DNA of 64,000 bases from Cheiracanthium punctorium (GCA_038373885.1 JAWZYV010013274.1:248001-312000), one strand, 5' to 3'. Shown: positions 23,651 to 35,099, counted from the first letter of the stretch. A program made the numbers and translations. Notes: generated by a model from the letters alone, not told the origin.

Positions 23651-24345
23651 CACTGATATCCAAAAGTTAAGGGAAAATCACAAACATATCGTTGGTCTGT
23701 CATAAGGCAATCAGCATGGAATTGGATAATATTCTCAAATAAATGTTGCTAAGTGAATCTGGAGTATGGAAATTTACGGCTTTTCAGTTAGAATGAATAA
23801 TTTGCTAGGTGTATAAAATCGCATGTTTTAAATCAAGCCTCCAATTTTTGTTGTGATTGTAAAATAAGAAAAAAAGATATATATGCGTAATAAAGACCTC
23901 CGAGGATCATTTGCGCGAAGAACTGCGATAAAGAGTTATTGGGAGACTAGAGGCTGGAGAAATCAAACACAACGTCAGTCCTTCTGTGGTTCATAGCCTT
24001 TGGCTACAATTTTTAACTACATATTTGGCATCCAGAGGATTGAAACAAAGACGCCCAATACGATCAGCGCTCATGACCGATATTTGTCGGCATGCGCACG
24101 AAGGAATAGAACCACAACTTCGATTCAATTCAGATCCTCTCATTCTGAAGCCACCGGGAGGTTAATATCAACGTCAACCGTGAGTAGAAGACTTCACAAA
24201 ATTAGTCTCTACGCAAGCCGATGAGCCATTTGAGCGCCTCTTACGTTGCGCCACTGCAGGAAACGTTTATCTTTACAGATGAGTTCAGATTTAGAAACTA
24301 AAGCGGTAGTAGGCGTTGTTTTTCCTTAATTAATGATAGCCAGTG
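23651..24345 (+). mobile_element. Internally deleted Tc1-like element with TIRs and TA TSD (695 bp)
   Basis: The left end CACTGATATCCAAAAGTTAA and the reverse complement of the right end CACTGGCTATCATTAATTAA form eroded TIRs that continue into GGGAAAA and GGAAAAA. TA flanks both sides (23649-23650, 24346-24347). The interior carries a transposase relic, annotated separately, from which the catalytic domain has been deleted. Confidence 0.85.
23895..24310 (+). pseudogene. Tc1-like transposase, N-terminal half relic
   Basis: The N-terminal HTH reads VIGRLEAGEIKHNVSPSVV (preceded by an in-frame stop) and HSLWLQF. A second frame then gives AHDRYLSACARRNRTTTSI and ATGRLISTSTVSRRLHKI, the second HTH and the SxxTVxRRLHxxGL-type signature of Tc1 transposases. 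A stop follows LYASR. Remnants of PLTLRHCRKRL and FTDEFRF (the first catalytic Asp motif, TDESRF in active enzymes) appear just before the right TIR. Everything beyond the first Asp is missing. Frameshifts and stops show that it is dead. Confidence 0.85.
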
Positions 24346-24452
24346 TATTTAAGATGGTTGAAAAGGTTGTTAGTTGAATCTTTAGAAACTCTACATCTAG
24401 CACATTTAAATTTAAATAGTAAAAATATTCCTTTCTGAATAATATTTATATC

Positions 24453-24509
24453 ATCAATTTAAAAGAGTACCCTTTGATTTTTATTATTACGCTGAAATCT
24501 GACAGATGT
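24453..24509 (+). repeat. Extra partial copy of the 24876 mariner terminus
   Basis: ATCAATTTAAAAGAGTACCC followed by ATTACGCTGAAATCTGACAG matches the left TIR of the element at 24876 almost base for base, in the same orientation 430 bp upstream. It is either a truncated sister insertion or a local duplication of the terminus. Confidence 0.8.
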
Positions 24510-25112
24510 ATATTCCATTCAATTTCATTGCATAGTAACGTCTGTCAACTCTTAACAGTAATCATATTTTCTGTGGTACTTTTTTGTTCGATGTTTTCTT
24601 TAAAATCCTTGTTAAGGTATTCAGTTTTATAAATCATTATTGGTTTGTATCAATAATAATTTAAAAAATTGATACTCAATTTTAAGTAATTCTGCTTAAT
24701 TTCAGTTCAGTTCAGTTACTCAATTGTAATTATTTAAATTCACTTTCAATAATAAATTCAATTTTAAGTGGCGGGTTTCCGCTTTGATAGAAAAAAAAAC
24801 AATTTTGAGATAATTTTATGAAAATATTTTTTTCCTCACATAATTTTGTACATATGTGTTAGGTGCAAACTTATACAAGGTGATCAATTTAAAAGAGTAC
24901 CCGTTGATTTTTCTTATTACGCTGAAATCTGACAGATGTGGCAACTATTCTGTCACTGAAGTATAATTGTTTAAACCTTCTTTAAGTGTCAATTCAACAC
25001 TGTTGGACTGTTACAGCTTTATTTATGAGGTAAAACAGAAATGGAGATGCGCAATGTTACTTAATCCTGTTTTTGAAGAAATTTAATTATTTTTTTTTTA
25101 CATTATCATTCC

Positions 25113-25300
25113 TTACAGCAAATGTTGAAAATGTTCGCCACCATTTTGAATGCAAAAATAAACACGTCGAACCAAGTTTTTTGACGCACTTCGCAACTTT
25201 GTTGGTGTTATAGACGAGATTTCTTCAGTTATGATTTGTTTCAATTTATCGAGGTTTGCATGAATTCTCCTGAAAATCCTATCTGAGTGTGAACATTTTC
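25113..25300 (-). pseudogene. Mariner/IS630-family transposase C-terminus
   Basis: The minus-strand frame reads KLKQIITEEISSITPTKLRS, then NLVRRVYFCIQNGGEHFQHL ending at a TAA at 25113-25115. The pattern L(K/Q)-x-I-x-E-E-I...-R-x-x-x-C-I-x-x-x-G-G-x-H-F-x-H-L is the usual C-terminal tail of mariner-type transposases that follows the catalytic domain. No DDE motif remains, because the interior of the element between the TIRs is only about 285 bp long. The element is therefore an internal-deletion derivative whose 3' coding end survived. Confidence 0.8.
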
Positions 25301-25834
25301 AACAGTTGCTGTTAAAAGAATTAAAAATAATAATAATCTAGAAAAATATTGTATTATTATTTTTTTTTTCAAAAATGAATTATCACAGAATTAAGTAACA
25401 TTGTGAGTCTCCATTTCTGTTTTACACGATAAATAAAGTTGTAACATTCCAAGTTACAGTCATTCCAAGTCTTACAGTACATTCCGAAATAGTCTGTAAC
25501 ATTCCGTTGGAAATTGTCTCTCACACATAAACAAGGTTCAAACAATTGTATTTCAGTCTGAGCCGAGCTTAGAGGGGTACGAAGGGTGCAACTGCAGCGG
25601 GCCGCAAAAAGTCAAACTAGTCCATGCATGACCTTGAAAATCTTGAATCAGATCAATCGAGATATTTTTCAATATTCCAATACTTTATCCTTTGTCCTTA
25701 TAAAAATATACGTGACTAGATAAAATTTGAAAATCTTAATTTTTCTACTGTGATCTGAATTATCCGCTTTCAAATTTAAATATCTACATCGCAGTTCTAC
25801 GAAGACTGGCTTCGACTTCCCTGTTTACAGTATT

Positions 25835-26123
25835 TATTTGCCAGGAGAGGACAGCTCGTGTCACTGAATGTGTCGCTTAGGGACATATACGTCCTTCCCG
25901 GAATTTCCCGCCACAATTTGGAACCTCATCAGAAGGTGGGGGACTTCTGAATATTGGCACCCCTCGGAAACTGCTAGCGACCGCCGAGAGGACTTTCGGA
26001 ACCACGGATTTAGCGCGCACGTACACTGCATGTACACGGTGGTCTTTAGTGGTACGCCAGTATCGAACCCACAACCTTCCGGTTACGAGTCCAACGCCTT
26101 AACCACTGGGCTACCACGGCCCT
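25835..26123 (-). mobile_element. tRNA-derived SINE with exact 14-bp TSD
   Basis: It is flanked by CTGTTTACAGTATT at 25821-25834 and 26124-26137. Read on the minus strand the element starts GGGCCGTGGTAGCCCAGTGG, a good pol III A-box (TRGCNNAGYGG). It carries GGTTCGATACTGG as B-box about 45 nt further on, and GTTAAGGCGTTGGACTCGTA between them is tRNA-like. The body has AAATCCGTGGTTCCGAAAGT and GGGGTGCC, shared in diverged form with the SINE at 46650-47058. The tail at the low-coordinate end is a short GGCAAATA. The 102-codon ORF across it is spurious. It inserted into DNA already nested in the right TIR of the 24876 mariner. Confidence 0.93.
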
Positions 26124-26424
26124 CTGTTTACAGTATTGTAATAGTTGCTACATCCCTCAGATTTAAGGATAATTAAGAAAAACCAACGGTACTCTCTTAA
26201 ATTGATCACCTTGTAGAACAGAGGTTTTAATTTTACATTAAACAACCGTTAAAAGACCAATGACCAAAGCTGAGATACCAAGAGACTGTGAAAAGCAAAA
26301 ACAGTAAAAACAGTTTACCATATCATTAGCTTACAGATTCATTCAAAAAATTTCAAGACCAACGACATATTTTTAAAATGCAAACTATTAAAATACTACC
26401 TCATTAAACACTGCCCAACAGTCG

Positions 26425-26775
26425 TAACTTTACGGGCACCGACCGTAAACGCCGATGAGAATACGCGGTTCAACTCTTTCACGTTTCCAACCCAAGACGG
26501 CTACGCCCATCCAGCTCCGAGGCACCCGAGTTGTAATTTTTACACGCCGGAAAAAAAAAAAATGTTTCTTCATCGCCGCCCGGTTCGCTGGGAAAAAGTC
26601 GAACGGGATCGAGAAGTTTCACTCCGGCCATATATATACGACCCCCTCCAATTCTATGCGCAGACTCCCGATTCGGCTCTTTTCTCCGTCGGGTAAGAGC
26701 ATCGGATCTCCGTTCTGCAGTCTCCGTCGTTGCCCGATTCGGGAGCGGACGGCTGGGCAAAAGTATCCGTTTAAA
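26425..26775 (+). promoter_or_regulatory. CpG-containing promoter-like island with TATA box
   Basis: About 350 bp of CpG-containing, GC-richer sequence. TATATATA at 26631-26638 is followed, 31 nt downstream, by GCGCAGACTC (A at 26662), a weak initiator. CGTCGGGTAAGAGC then gives a consensus-like 5' splice site at 26693. One reading is a short 5' UTR exon (about 26662-26692) of a plus-strand gene whose next exon lies beyond the next several kilobases. The 144- and 138-codon overlapping ORFs on opposite strands have no motif and probably reflect the lack of stops in GC-rich DNA. An A-rich tract follows at 26772-26803. Confidence 0.4.
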
Positions 26776-26779
26776 AAAA

Positions 26780-28000
26780 AAAATAATAATAAAAATAAAA
26801 AAAACAGTTTTGCCGGTTTCGATCTTCTGCCTTGGAATGACCACTGTCTCATTCAGAAAGTGACCACTGCCAAAAAGAAAGATAATTAAATACATGCATG
26901 TGTGTATTATATGTAGATAGAATCGGTGTTATGTGGTTGTACATAAAGTTGATATAAATATTTTAACGGAAAATAATTATATTGTACAAATATTATTTAA
27001 AAAAAAATTATTATAGACATGAACCGTTGGATAATAGGAATTTTGTTACCGGATATTGTGGTGTAAAAGTGATATAATATTACATGTTGTGCTGCACGTG
27101 TTGCTGTAAAATTATATATATATGTGTCAGAGATTGCGATTTCACTAAATGTTTCAAAATGAAAAATGTGCGTATTATATGGTATGGTGTGTGGTTAGCT
27201 GTGGGATCCCTTTATTGAACTAAAACAAGCGAACTACAGAAGGTCTACTGTCAGAAAATTCGCTTCGGTGGATTGTGATAAAGGTAGGGATATTATATGA
27301 CATTGCATATTTATATTATTAGATTGAATGTTTTTCCAATAACGTAGAATTCTGTAAATGGAATGCAAAGGTATATTTTAGATGTAATTGTTTATGAATT
27401 TTTCCAGCATTTTAGTGGAAAATATAGTAGTTAAATAAATTAATAAATAAATAAATAAATAATAAATAAAAACTTGACCTGAAAAAAGAGCTTTGGTTTA
27501 TTCTAATTTGAAAACTGATTGCACAGGCGCATATTTATCAACCGTAGAAACGAATCTAAATAACTTTATTAAATTATAAAATGTACTGAACGACTACTAA
27601 TGTTAGAATATGTATCAGTTCTTAAAAAATACTTGACCGTTTATAAATTTATTAAATTCTTTTCACACATCTATAAACGTTAGAAAAAATAAAATTTCAT
27701 GTTTTATACTATTTTTTAACTTTATGAAATAATAAACTATTTTACAGTAAATGTAATCAAATTTCCTTACTAAATTTAAAAATATTATTTAATTACAATT
27801 CAATAAATATGCATTGAAATTTAAATTTATTAAGAGAGTTAAAAAAGTAAAAACTAATAACGGACAATTAAAGAAAACAATTCTAATCCTTCTTACTAAG
27901 GAAGAAAGTGCTAAATATTTTTATAAAATTTTGAGTTGGATACATTAAATTTCATTTATTTTTGACACATCACAGCGTTAAAGTTTTAATAGGATGTAAT
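26780..28000. other. AT-rich DNA downstream of the promoter-like island
   Basis: No exon or repeat boundary recognised. A (TAAA)n-type microsatellite lies at about 27432-27470. Confidence 0.5.
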
Positions 28001-28012
28001 GAATAACGGCAA

Positions 28013-28013
<1 letters not shown>

Positions 28014-28066
<53 letters not shown>
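28014..28066. repeat. (TA)n microsatellite
   Basis: About 26 uninterrupted TA dinucleotides. Confidence 0.95.
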
Positions 28067-28069
<3 letters not shown>

Positions 28070-30840
28070 TTCACCGTTTTTTAAGCATTTTTATTGAAAG
28101 GAATTAATATTACTTTCATAAATATTCAATATCTGAAATGAATTTTATATAAAAATATTTTACTAATTTAAACGCTTGAAAAGTTAAATTAGTTAACATT
28201 GCGCTTCTTCATTATTCAACTTTAAGTTTTATGTAAGGTTTTGACTATTCTAGACAGATTATCACACGGTATCTGTAATTAAATTAAAAAGAAATTGAAA
28301 TAAAAATATTTTTTTTAATATTTTGATTCTTGCGTTTAATATTTAATGCATGCGTTTTTTCATTTTTGATGTTCTGATACATGCCATATGTAACCTATTT
28401 TCATGCTTATGCATAAAAATTGATACTAAGCTACGAAAAAAATTCAAAAATATATCTTTTTTAAATATTACAGCACTAATTTACTGAGTATCTTTAAAAT
28501 TTTGAGAAATAGAAGGAGATAATTTTAACAGGCATATATATTTAAACAGCACGTGAACGACCGTTAATTTAGTTTTAGGTGTATATGTGTTCTAGTTCAT
28601 TATTACATGAAATTATTAAAATTTTAAAAAAGCAAAATTTTCATGGAGTAAATCTCAATACTAAGGCTGTCTAGACAAATGAAAATTGCACTGCATTGTG
28701 AGGTCCCACGCATCGTTTCCATTCACTTAAAATCACAAAATTCATGTTGAAGTAATGAAACGATCAAAGAAATAGCTATAACTTAAGAATTTTTTTAATG
28801 TTTAATGCAAATAATCATAGTAGTAAAAGTACTATTAATAATATATTTATTCCTGTAATTAGATCTTTACAAGCGTGGAAAATTTAGAGCCTTGATTTTT
28901 TTTTTTTTTTTTTTGAGTATTTTATTCTAAAAATAATTAAGCTAATGCCGATATATACACACAGCGTCAATAAATATTGAAATGTCATTATTTAAGAATA
29001 ATTAGTGCAAAAATGAAATACACTACTTAACGCATGTTTTTCAATTCTGCAATGCAACTTGATTCATCCTCATACATTTAAAATTGTGTCACAAAACATA
29101 CTACATACAGCTTGTACCTTTCTTTTTTTATTAAAATAAGAATGAAGAAAAACTTCTCTCGAACGATTTTCATACATTATTTACTCTCGCAAAAACAATT
29201 CGATAAATCATGAGTAAAACATATCAGTGAAATTATCGATTATCTTTTTTTGGAAAGTAATATTCCCTCCCAGAAAGATAAAGTGAAAGTATCTGAATGA
29301 CTGATTTTTTCCGATTTCTCTACTTGATAAGAGCAGAAAAGTGAGGGGCGGTATAGATTAATGCATTCATTTATTTACCTGTTTTTGGATATTAAAATAC
29401 TGAGGTGAGGATTTTTTTTTTCCCTTCAATAATCTGCAGTCGCTTTGTATAGAATTAATGTTTCTTTTACAATTTGGTATGAATGTTTGGAAATAGTTTA
29501 ATTTGCATTAAAGCTGTATATTTAATTTATTTTTCTATCTAATTTTCTGGTCTTCATGTAAATATGCACAATTTTGTTTTCATTTCACATCAAATTTATG
29601 CAACTCTTACCCGAGAAAGGGGACTGTTGTCAAGTTTTATGAAGCATTGAATCCTTATTTAACCAATTTCCTCCCATGGTTGCAAAAACGCTACAGTAAC
29701 TGTTTCCTTCAAAGACAACACCTTTCGACAGTGGTGGTCTTTGAATTCCAGCTGAAAGATATCGTTGAACGAGAGACGACATAAAAAAAGTGATATTTGA
29801 ATGAATCTTCCGTACCCTATCAAATTCAGGCAGTTTTAAGAAGTCAATGTAGTTGTTTATTTACAAACAATCAGTTCTGAATACTACATTATAAAGTTAG
29901 AAAACTATGGTAAACGGGTTCAGTTAGCAAAATGTGTTAGTTTTTTGCAATGGAAACTAAGAATTTTATTTCGCAACCGCTAACAGGGTTATTATATTAA
30001 AAGTTCAATTATAAATTAAGGTATGCAATCAAGAAGAACGATTTCAATAACTTTATATAAGTAATAACTATATTAGTAAATACTTTATGTAAGTAATAAC
30101 TATCTATAAGCAAGCGGGTTTATATGAGTAATATAAAGTCATTGGCTAACCCTTTATTTCTTAGATAGAATTTCACATTGAAAATAAGATTGTGATGTTT
30201 AAATATAAAATAAAATCACGATTTAATTGACAATGATTTGTTGAAATGCACAAATTATATTAAAAATTAAACAGTAATTTTAAACTGTAAAAAAAGCAGT
30301 ATGTGCGAAAAAATGCTATAAGGTGAATGATATCTTAAAACATTCGGCAACAATTAAATCTTGATTTTATTATTTGATTTTTCACATTATAAATTTAACT
30401 AAATATGTTATGTAAACGTACTAAATAACGTATATGCTAATGCTGATCAACAAATGATTTATTATTTAAAAAAAAATGTTTGCATATGTATATTTTCGAT
30501 GGATAAAAAATAAACCTTCAAAAGTATGTTCTTACATGTAGTATGATGCGTATTAATTGCATATAATCATATGTTTTACTCGGAATTTATCAGTATTTAT
30601 TCAAGTTTATAGCTGAGTTTAAAAAAAAAATTCTTGCAATAATTATTCAAATCTCGTTCACTGCTAATTGACATAACGTCTTTGGCATATTATACGAATC
30701 TTATAAGAAAACGTGGAAATGCATTTAAATGGCATTTCATAAAATCATTTTACGCATGTTACTATGCACAAACGTAATGAATGTAAGATATGCACAAAAA
30801 AAAGTTAGTGAATAATATGGATCATTCCAATTCAAAGAAG
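28070..30840. other. AT-rich intergenic DNA
   Basis: A T-run of about 18 at 28898-28915. A slightly more complex patch lies at 29600-29780. No gene, TIR or SINE recognised. Confidence 0.5.
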
Positions 30841-30844
30841 ATGC

Positions 30845-31090
30845 AAGGGAAAATGCAATGAAAGTGATTCCCAACAAATGAGGGTTATTGAAACCCGGCA
30901 TTATCTTAACGAATTCCGTCCCTTATCTAGACGCCGGTGTTTAACTTCTGTGTGAAATTTCAAGTGATCGTCAAGACTTTATCGCGGACTCTCGATGTCA
31001 TCTTTGAATCTCCGTAGAAGAATTGTTGAATTAGCTTATCGGGCGGAAAGTAGAAAAGCTATTTCAAGTTTGAAGGAAGTTCAAGTTTTA
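30845..31090. other. GC-richer complex segment, unknown role
   Basis: Contains AAACCCGGCATTATCTTAAC and TATCTAGACGCCGGTGTTTA in an otherwise AT-rich region. ACCCGGCATTATC and its surroundings look unlike a transposon end and no ORF covers the segment. A cis-regulatory element is conceivable, judged on composition alone. Confidence 0.3.
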
Positions 31091-31099
31091 TTTTGCTTT

Positions 31100-31450
31100 C
31101 TACCTTTGCTTTGCTGTGTACGATAATTGTTGGAAGTAATAAGCTTAAAGTACAATTAAAAAAATAGCTTTTCTCCACATTGTGCGCGGATTTATTTTCA
31201 TAAATTTAATCTTTAGATAATTATGATTTTAGCATGAGGAAATAAATTATTAATTTAGTATGAAGAATCAACGTATTTTTTTTTTTTTTTTTTTTGGTTT
31301 ATTGACTACTTTTTAAAACCTCGGATTTTCAAGGTTTTGTGATTGCCCTCAGTGCTGTTGCAATCCAATTTTTTACTGCTAAAATCGGAAGTTGACTTTG
31401 AAAGAGCAAAAATTTTCTGCCCTTATGACCGAAAATTATTAACATAATTT
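31100..31450. other. AT-rich spacer with long T run
   Basis: A T-homopolymer of about 20 or more at 31275-31296. The 67-codon minus-strand ORF at 31329-31532 runs into the neighbouring MITE and is not credible. Confidence 0.5.
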
Positions 31451-31455
31451 TTATA

Positions 31456-31860
31456 CAGGGTGATTCGCTACTAGACTGACAACCTTGCAGGGGGTGTAGG
31501 TGGTACAGAGACGGTTCAAAATCACATAGCAATCACTTTGGAAGAAGTATTGAAATGTGCGTCTAATTTCTTAACCAAGTTTCATAAACAATGGACTTTC
31601 CTCAGACAATTTCATAAATGTAATGAAAGAAACAATTCTGAAATAACAATTTTTATCAAGTTCAATCGGTGATAGAGGGATTAGTTTTTGAAAAACCATG
31701 GTTGGAAAGTTTACTATCATTTGAACACTTCTTCTAAAGTGATTATTAACAGGTACATGAAGACGAGGTTTCCGACCTCGCATTGCTATGGGATTCTGAA
31801 CCGTCTCTGTAACCCCCTACAACCCCTGCTAGTTTGCCAGTCTGGTAGCGAAAAACACTG
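31456..31860. mobile_element. Intact foldback MITE (copy 2, reference copy, 405 bp)
   Basis: The left end CAGGGTGATTCGCTACTAGA and the reverse complement of the right end CAGTGTTTTTCGCTACCAGA open an inverted repeat. It continues through GGTTGTAGGGGGT-like and ACAGAGACGGTTCARAATC words and on to AAGAAGTRTTSAAATG, well over 100 bp per arm. TA precedes the left end; the right flank has TG. The CAGGGTG terminus is shared with the elements at 10399 and 46221, suggesting related Tc1/mariner-type transposition. There is no coding capacity. Overlapping ORFs on both strands (31571-31783, 31688-31873) are products of the inverted repeat. Confidence 0.88.
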
Positions 31861-32049
31861 TGTATGTATATAATATTATACTTTAAAAACAGTTACAAAT
31901 GGAAGTTAATTGTTCGAAATATTGTAATAAAAGTTTATATATACGGAAAAATGAACTGTCGGCTTCCTGTAAGTCTTACCTCAAGCTATTGTTAGTTTTT
32001 GAATTTTAAAAAAATTACCTTTTACTATTAGAATTATAAATTCCCTAAT

Positions 32050-32275
32050 AGCACCGTGACCAAAATGTGAAGTCACTGCGACGTGCAAGACCGCCACGGG
32101 ACGTCGAGAATGAGTCACAAATAAGTCGCCTTGACCGTCTAATGTCCTTCTGCGGCAACATCACAACGTGACGTCACCATGAAGTCACACTGTGACTTAT
32201 GTGCGGCATTGTGACTTCAATGCGACGTTACGGCGCCGTCACATTCACAGCACTGTGACTTAAATGTTCCACTGA
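32050..32275. repeat. GTCAC/GTGAC-rich cluster A
   Basis: A dense run of GTCAC, GTGAC, GACGTC and TGCGAC words. It includes one full CRE palindrome TGACGTCA (32169-32176) and the 17-bp odd palindrome AAGTCACACTGTGACTT (32182-32198). Composition is sharply GC-richer than the flanks. The words are not in a fixed period, so this is not a simple satellite. Confidence 0.85.
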
Positions 32276-32414
32276 TTTAAAACTGAAAAAACTCTTTTTT
32301 CGGAGAAATTCGTAAAGTTACTTAAAATTCACAAAATCATAAAAAAAAGTAGCAAGAAAGTAGCAATATCGTAAAGTCTTAAAAATGAGCCGCATGTTGT
32401 TTTCAAAAGTAAGA

Positions 32415-32615
32415 AAATTTGCGAAATGTCACTAGATCTGGAAAGACGTCCCAAATTATCCGTCACGTTGACGTCACAAAGAAGTCGCAAGCTATTGTCA
32501 CTGGCAAGTCACACTGTGACTTCCAGTTGACGTCACTTATGGTCACCAGTGTGACTGCGACCGATGCGACTGACAGTAACGTCACGGCGACCTCAATGTG
32601 ACGTTCTGTGATATT
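32415..32615. repeat. GTCAC/GTGAC-rich cluster B
   Basis: A second cluster with two TGACGTCA palindromes (32469-32476, 32528-32535) and the same 17-bp palindrome AAGTCACACTGTGACTT (32506-32522) as cluster A, separated from it by about 140 bp of AT-rich DNA. The exact sharing of the 17-mer links the two clusters as duplicates or arms of one element. Short ORFs on both strands here (32419-32601, 32463-32681) are artefacts. Confidence 0.85.
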
Positions 32616-32689
32616 AGAGTTATTACTAAATTTCAATTTTATAAAACTTGCATCTTTAGTTTTCGATTCAAAATATTTCATTTGATTAG

Positions 32690-35080
32690 AAGTTTCAAAC
32701 AGTTTCTAATTGTAGAAATTAATTAATGTTTAAAGAAAGCAAAAGTTGAAATACCTATTACAATAAACAAATTAACGTAATATTCCTTATCCACCAATTT
32801 CAAGTGCTGATTTTCAGACAGAATCAGCAGTTTAATTTTAATCAAAAGATGTTGCAGTAAACTTTGTTGATGAAAAATTTAGAACTCTGTTGTTTTAATG
32901 ATTAGCAAAATGAAGCAATTGTTAATATTTTTTAAGGCAAAACTCAAAAACTTAATCGTGTTTCTATGTGAAAATTCAATATTTAAAGTATGCAATTTTT
33001 AAATTAATTGAAATATTTTTAAAAATTCCAAAATTAATAAAATAAATTCCTTTATTTAATTATTTTTATTTACTCTTTGCATTTAACAAATAGATAAATA
33101 ACGAAAGAGGCATATAAATAAATGGACAAATAAATTCTGTTTTACTGCAGCTAAAATATTTAACAGAAATATAGAATTAAAGTGTCTAGTCCTTAAAAAT
33201 CAGATATTTAAACATTTCTCAAAGAACTCAAAAATATACCGCGCATTAATATTCTAATGGAAGAAACTGGATACAAATAATTGATTGCATTATTTAAATT
33301 ATGAGTATTCAAACTTTCAGTTTCGTTAAATATTTCGTTACGAAAAATAAGATGCAATTAGAACCAGCGAAATAGCATTAGCTTCTAAAACTGAAGAAAA
33401 GAGCTGCTACTTTTACAAAATACTAATTCCGAATCCAAATGCTCATATTTACACAGAAACTCGAATTTGTTTTTATTACTCTCTTCTCCTATTCCAAAAA
33501 AATAATTAAATGCATCTTTCATCTCGAAATGCCATCAAATATTTGTTAAATAGATAAAATGCAAGGATTTAACGTCTTTATTTGCAAACAGCGCGAAATG
33601 AATACATTAAATGTGTCTAAATCACCCTCATCTGTTTTCCTTTTCTAAGTAAACAACTGTCCCCTATCAGTCAAATGAATGGATGTGTTTCTCTTCCAGA
33701 TATATCTAACTTATTTTGATAATGAATTCTCATTAATGTAAGAGGATGTGTTTAATAGAATTAAATTTTAAATAAACCCTTGCGGGTATATCTTGCTCAC
33801 TTTTATTTAGCAGAACGAAATATTCTTCCTCTAAATTAAATTGGTATTCGTCCATGTATTTAATTTCTCTAACTTGCCTTATTAAGTACGCTATCCATAT
33901 CCATTCAGTTTATTTTTAATATTTAGCTTATTTATGTACCCACTTAAAGATAATTTGATAATGCGTATCTGCAGAGCTTTAGAAAGCTGCATTTTAAATT
34001 TGGTAGTTAATGAATATACATTTCAAAACATATTTTTCTTAAAGTTCGTATCAAGGCGTTTTTGAATTTTTAATGTGTTTTCATATAATGCAAATTAACT
34101 GTGTTTGAAAAACTGTCATATAACTATTGCCAACAATTTGTCTTTTAAAGCTTTTAGCACGCGATTTCAGCTTATTAATTATTGAAACACAAACGATTAT
34201 TTTTACTGTGGTTAATTGATTTCGCTCTATGACATGTACATTTGTGTAAAATATACATTTTTTTTTTTAATCGCTGTAAAGATTTACCAAACGAATTGTT
34301 TAATATTATTATGTTCAACATTTTTACCGAATTTTTAATAATGTGGCAGTTTTATGAACTACACATTTTAAATTAATTTTTAAACAAACTATATAGTTAA
34401 ATGTACGATGTGCATTTTTAAAACATTATTTCTATTATAGTTATATTAAACTACTCTAACGTGGCTAAATATGAGTTCGAAAAAATTTAGAAATAATAAA
34501 TCATAAAAACGTTCCGTTATAAATGTATTTTTTTTCTTCTTACATTTGAGTAACTTTTTGAGATGAAAAATTAAATCAAATTATTTTATGTTATACGTTA
34601 TTGTGTAATCTTATTATATGTTACACTATATGTTTACTATCTGTAGAATCATATTATCAATCGTAAAAAAAAAGAAAAAAAAACATATCTTTGATAATAA
34701 AGCAGTTCTTCATTTTGAATGTTTCTTAAAATTTAGTTTAAATTAGAAATACTCATACTCTATTTAATATAAAATTTTCCTCATCGGGAAGGGGAAAATG
34801 GAACGTATTCAAGCTTGCACATTAAAAATAAGTCTGAGATCCTTTATGTATTTTCATTATTTAAAAGATGCTTCTTTTGGCTTTCTTGTCGCTGAACTTT
34901 TCATGGACAGTTTTTTAACATTTTTTAAAAGTTAATTGTAAATTATTGTCGTTCATTATAACTACAGGTTTTTAAAAATAAAAACATATATATAGCTTAT
35001 GATCTTTTCAATGTTCAATGTTCAATATGTTCAATGATCTTTTCTTAAAATCTCAGTTACTTTTACGTTATCACTATTTC
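32690..35080. other. AT-rich intergenic DNA
   Basis: No gene. A less AT-rich patch lies at 33590-33720. Tandem TTCAATG words occur near 35007-35037. Confidence 0.5.
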
Positions 35081-35099
35081 CTCTCTAGACTTTATGCCG

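Larger units (their letters stand above)
24876..26213 (-). mobile_element. Long-TIR mariner/IS630-type element, interrupted by nested insertions
   Basis: The ends CAAGGTGATCAATTTAAAAG and, on the other strand, CAAGGTGATCAATTTAAGAG are flanked by TA at 24874-24875 and 26214-26215. The inverted repeat continues far inward: GCAACTATT..., GTATAATTGTTTAAACCTT versus ATACAATTGTTTGAACCTT, and AAAACAGAAATGGAGA in both. The left TIR therefore spans about 24876-25080. The right TIR is split into an inner part (about 25365-25565) and an outer part (about 26140-26213) by inserted DNA that includes a SINE at 25835-26123. Between the TIRs lies a transposase C-terminus on the minus strand. TIRs of about 200 bp are long for this superfamily. 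Confidence 0.85.

Noticed and set aside
26060..26120. tRNA gene candidate (A-box and B-box on the minus strand)
   Set aside because: It is the head of a SINE with a 14-bp TSD; the acceptor stem does not close.
26455..26895. Overlapping 144- and 138-codon ORFs on opposite strands
   Set aside because: They share the same GC-rich island and include homopolymer-encoded Lys/Phe runs. Open frames on both strands there reflect low stop-codon density.
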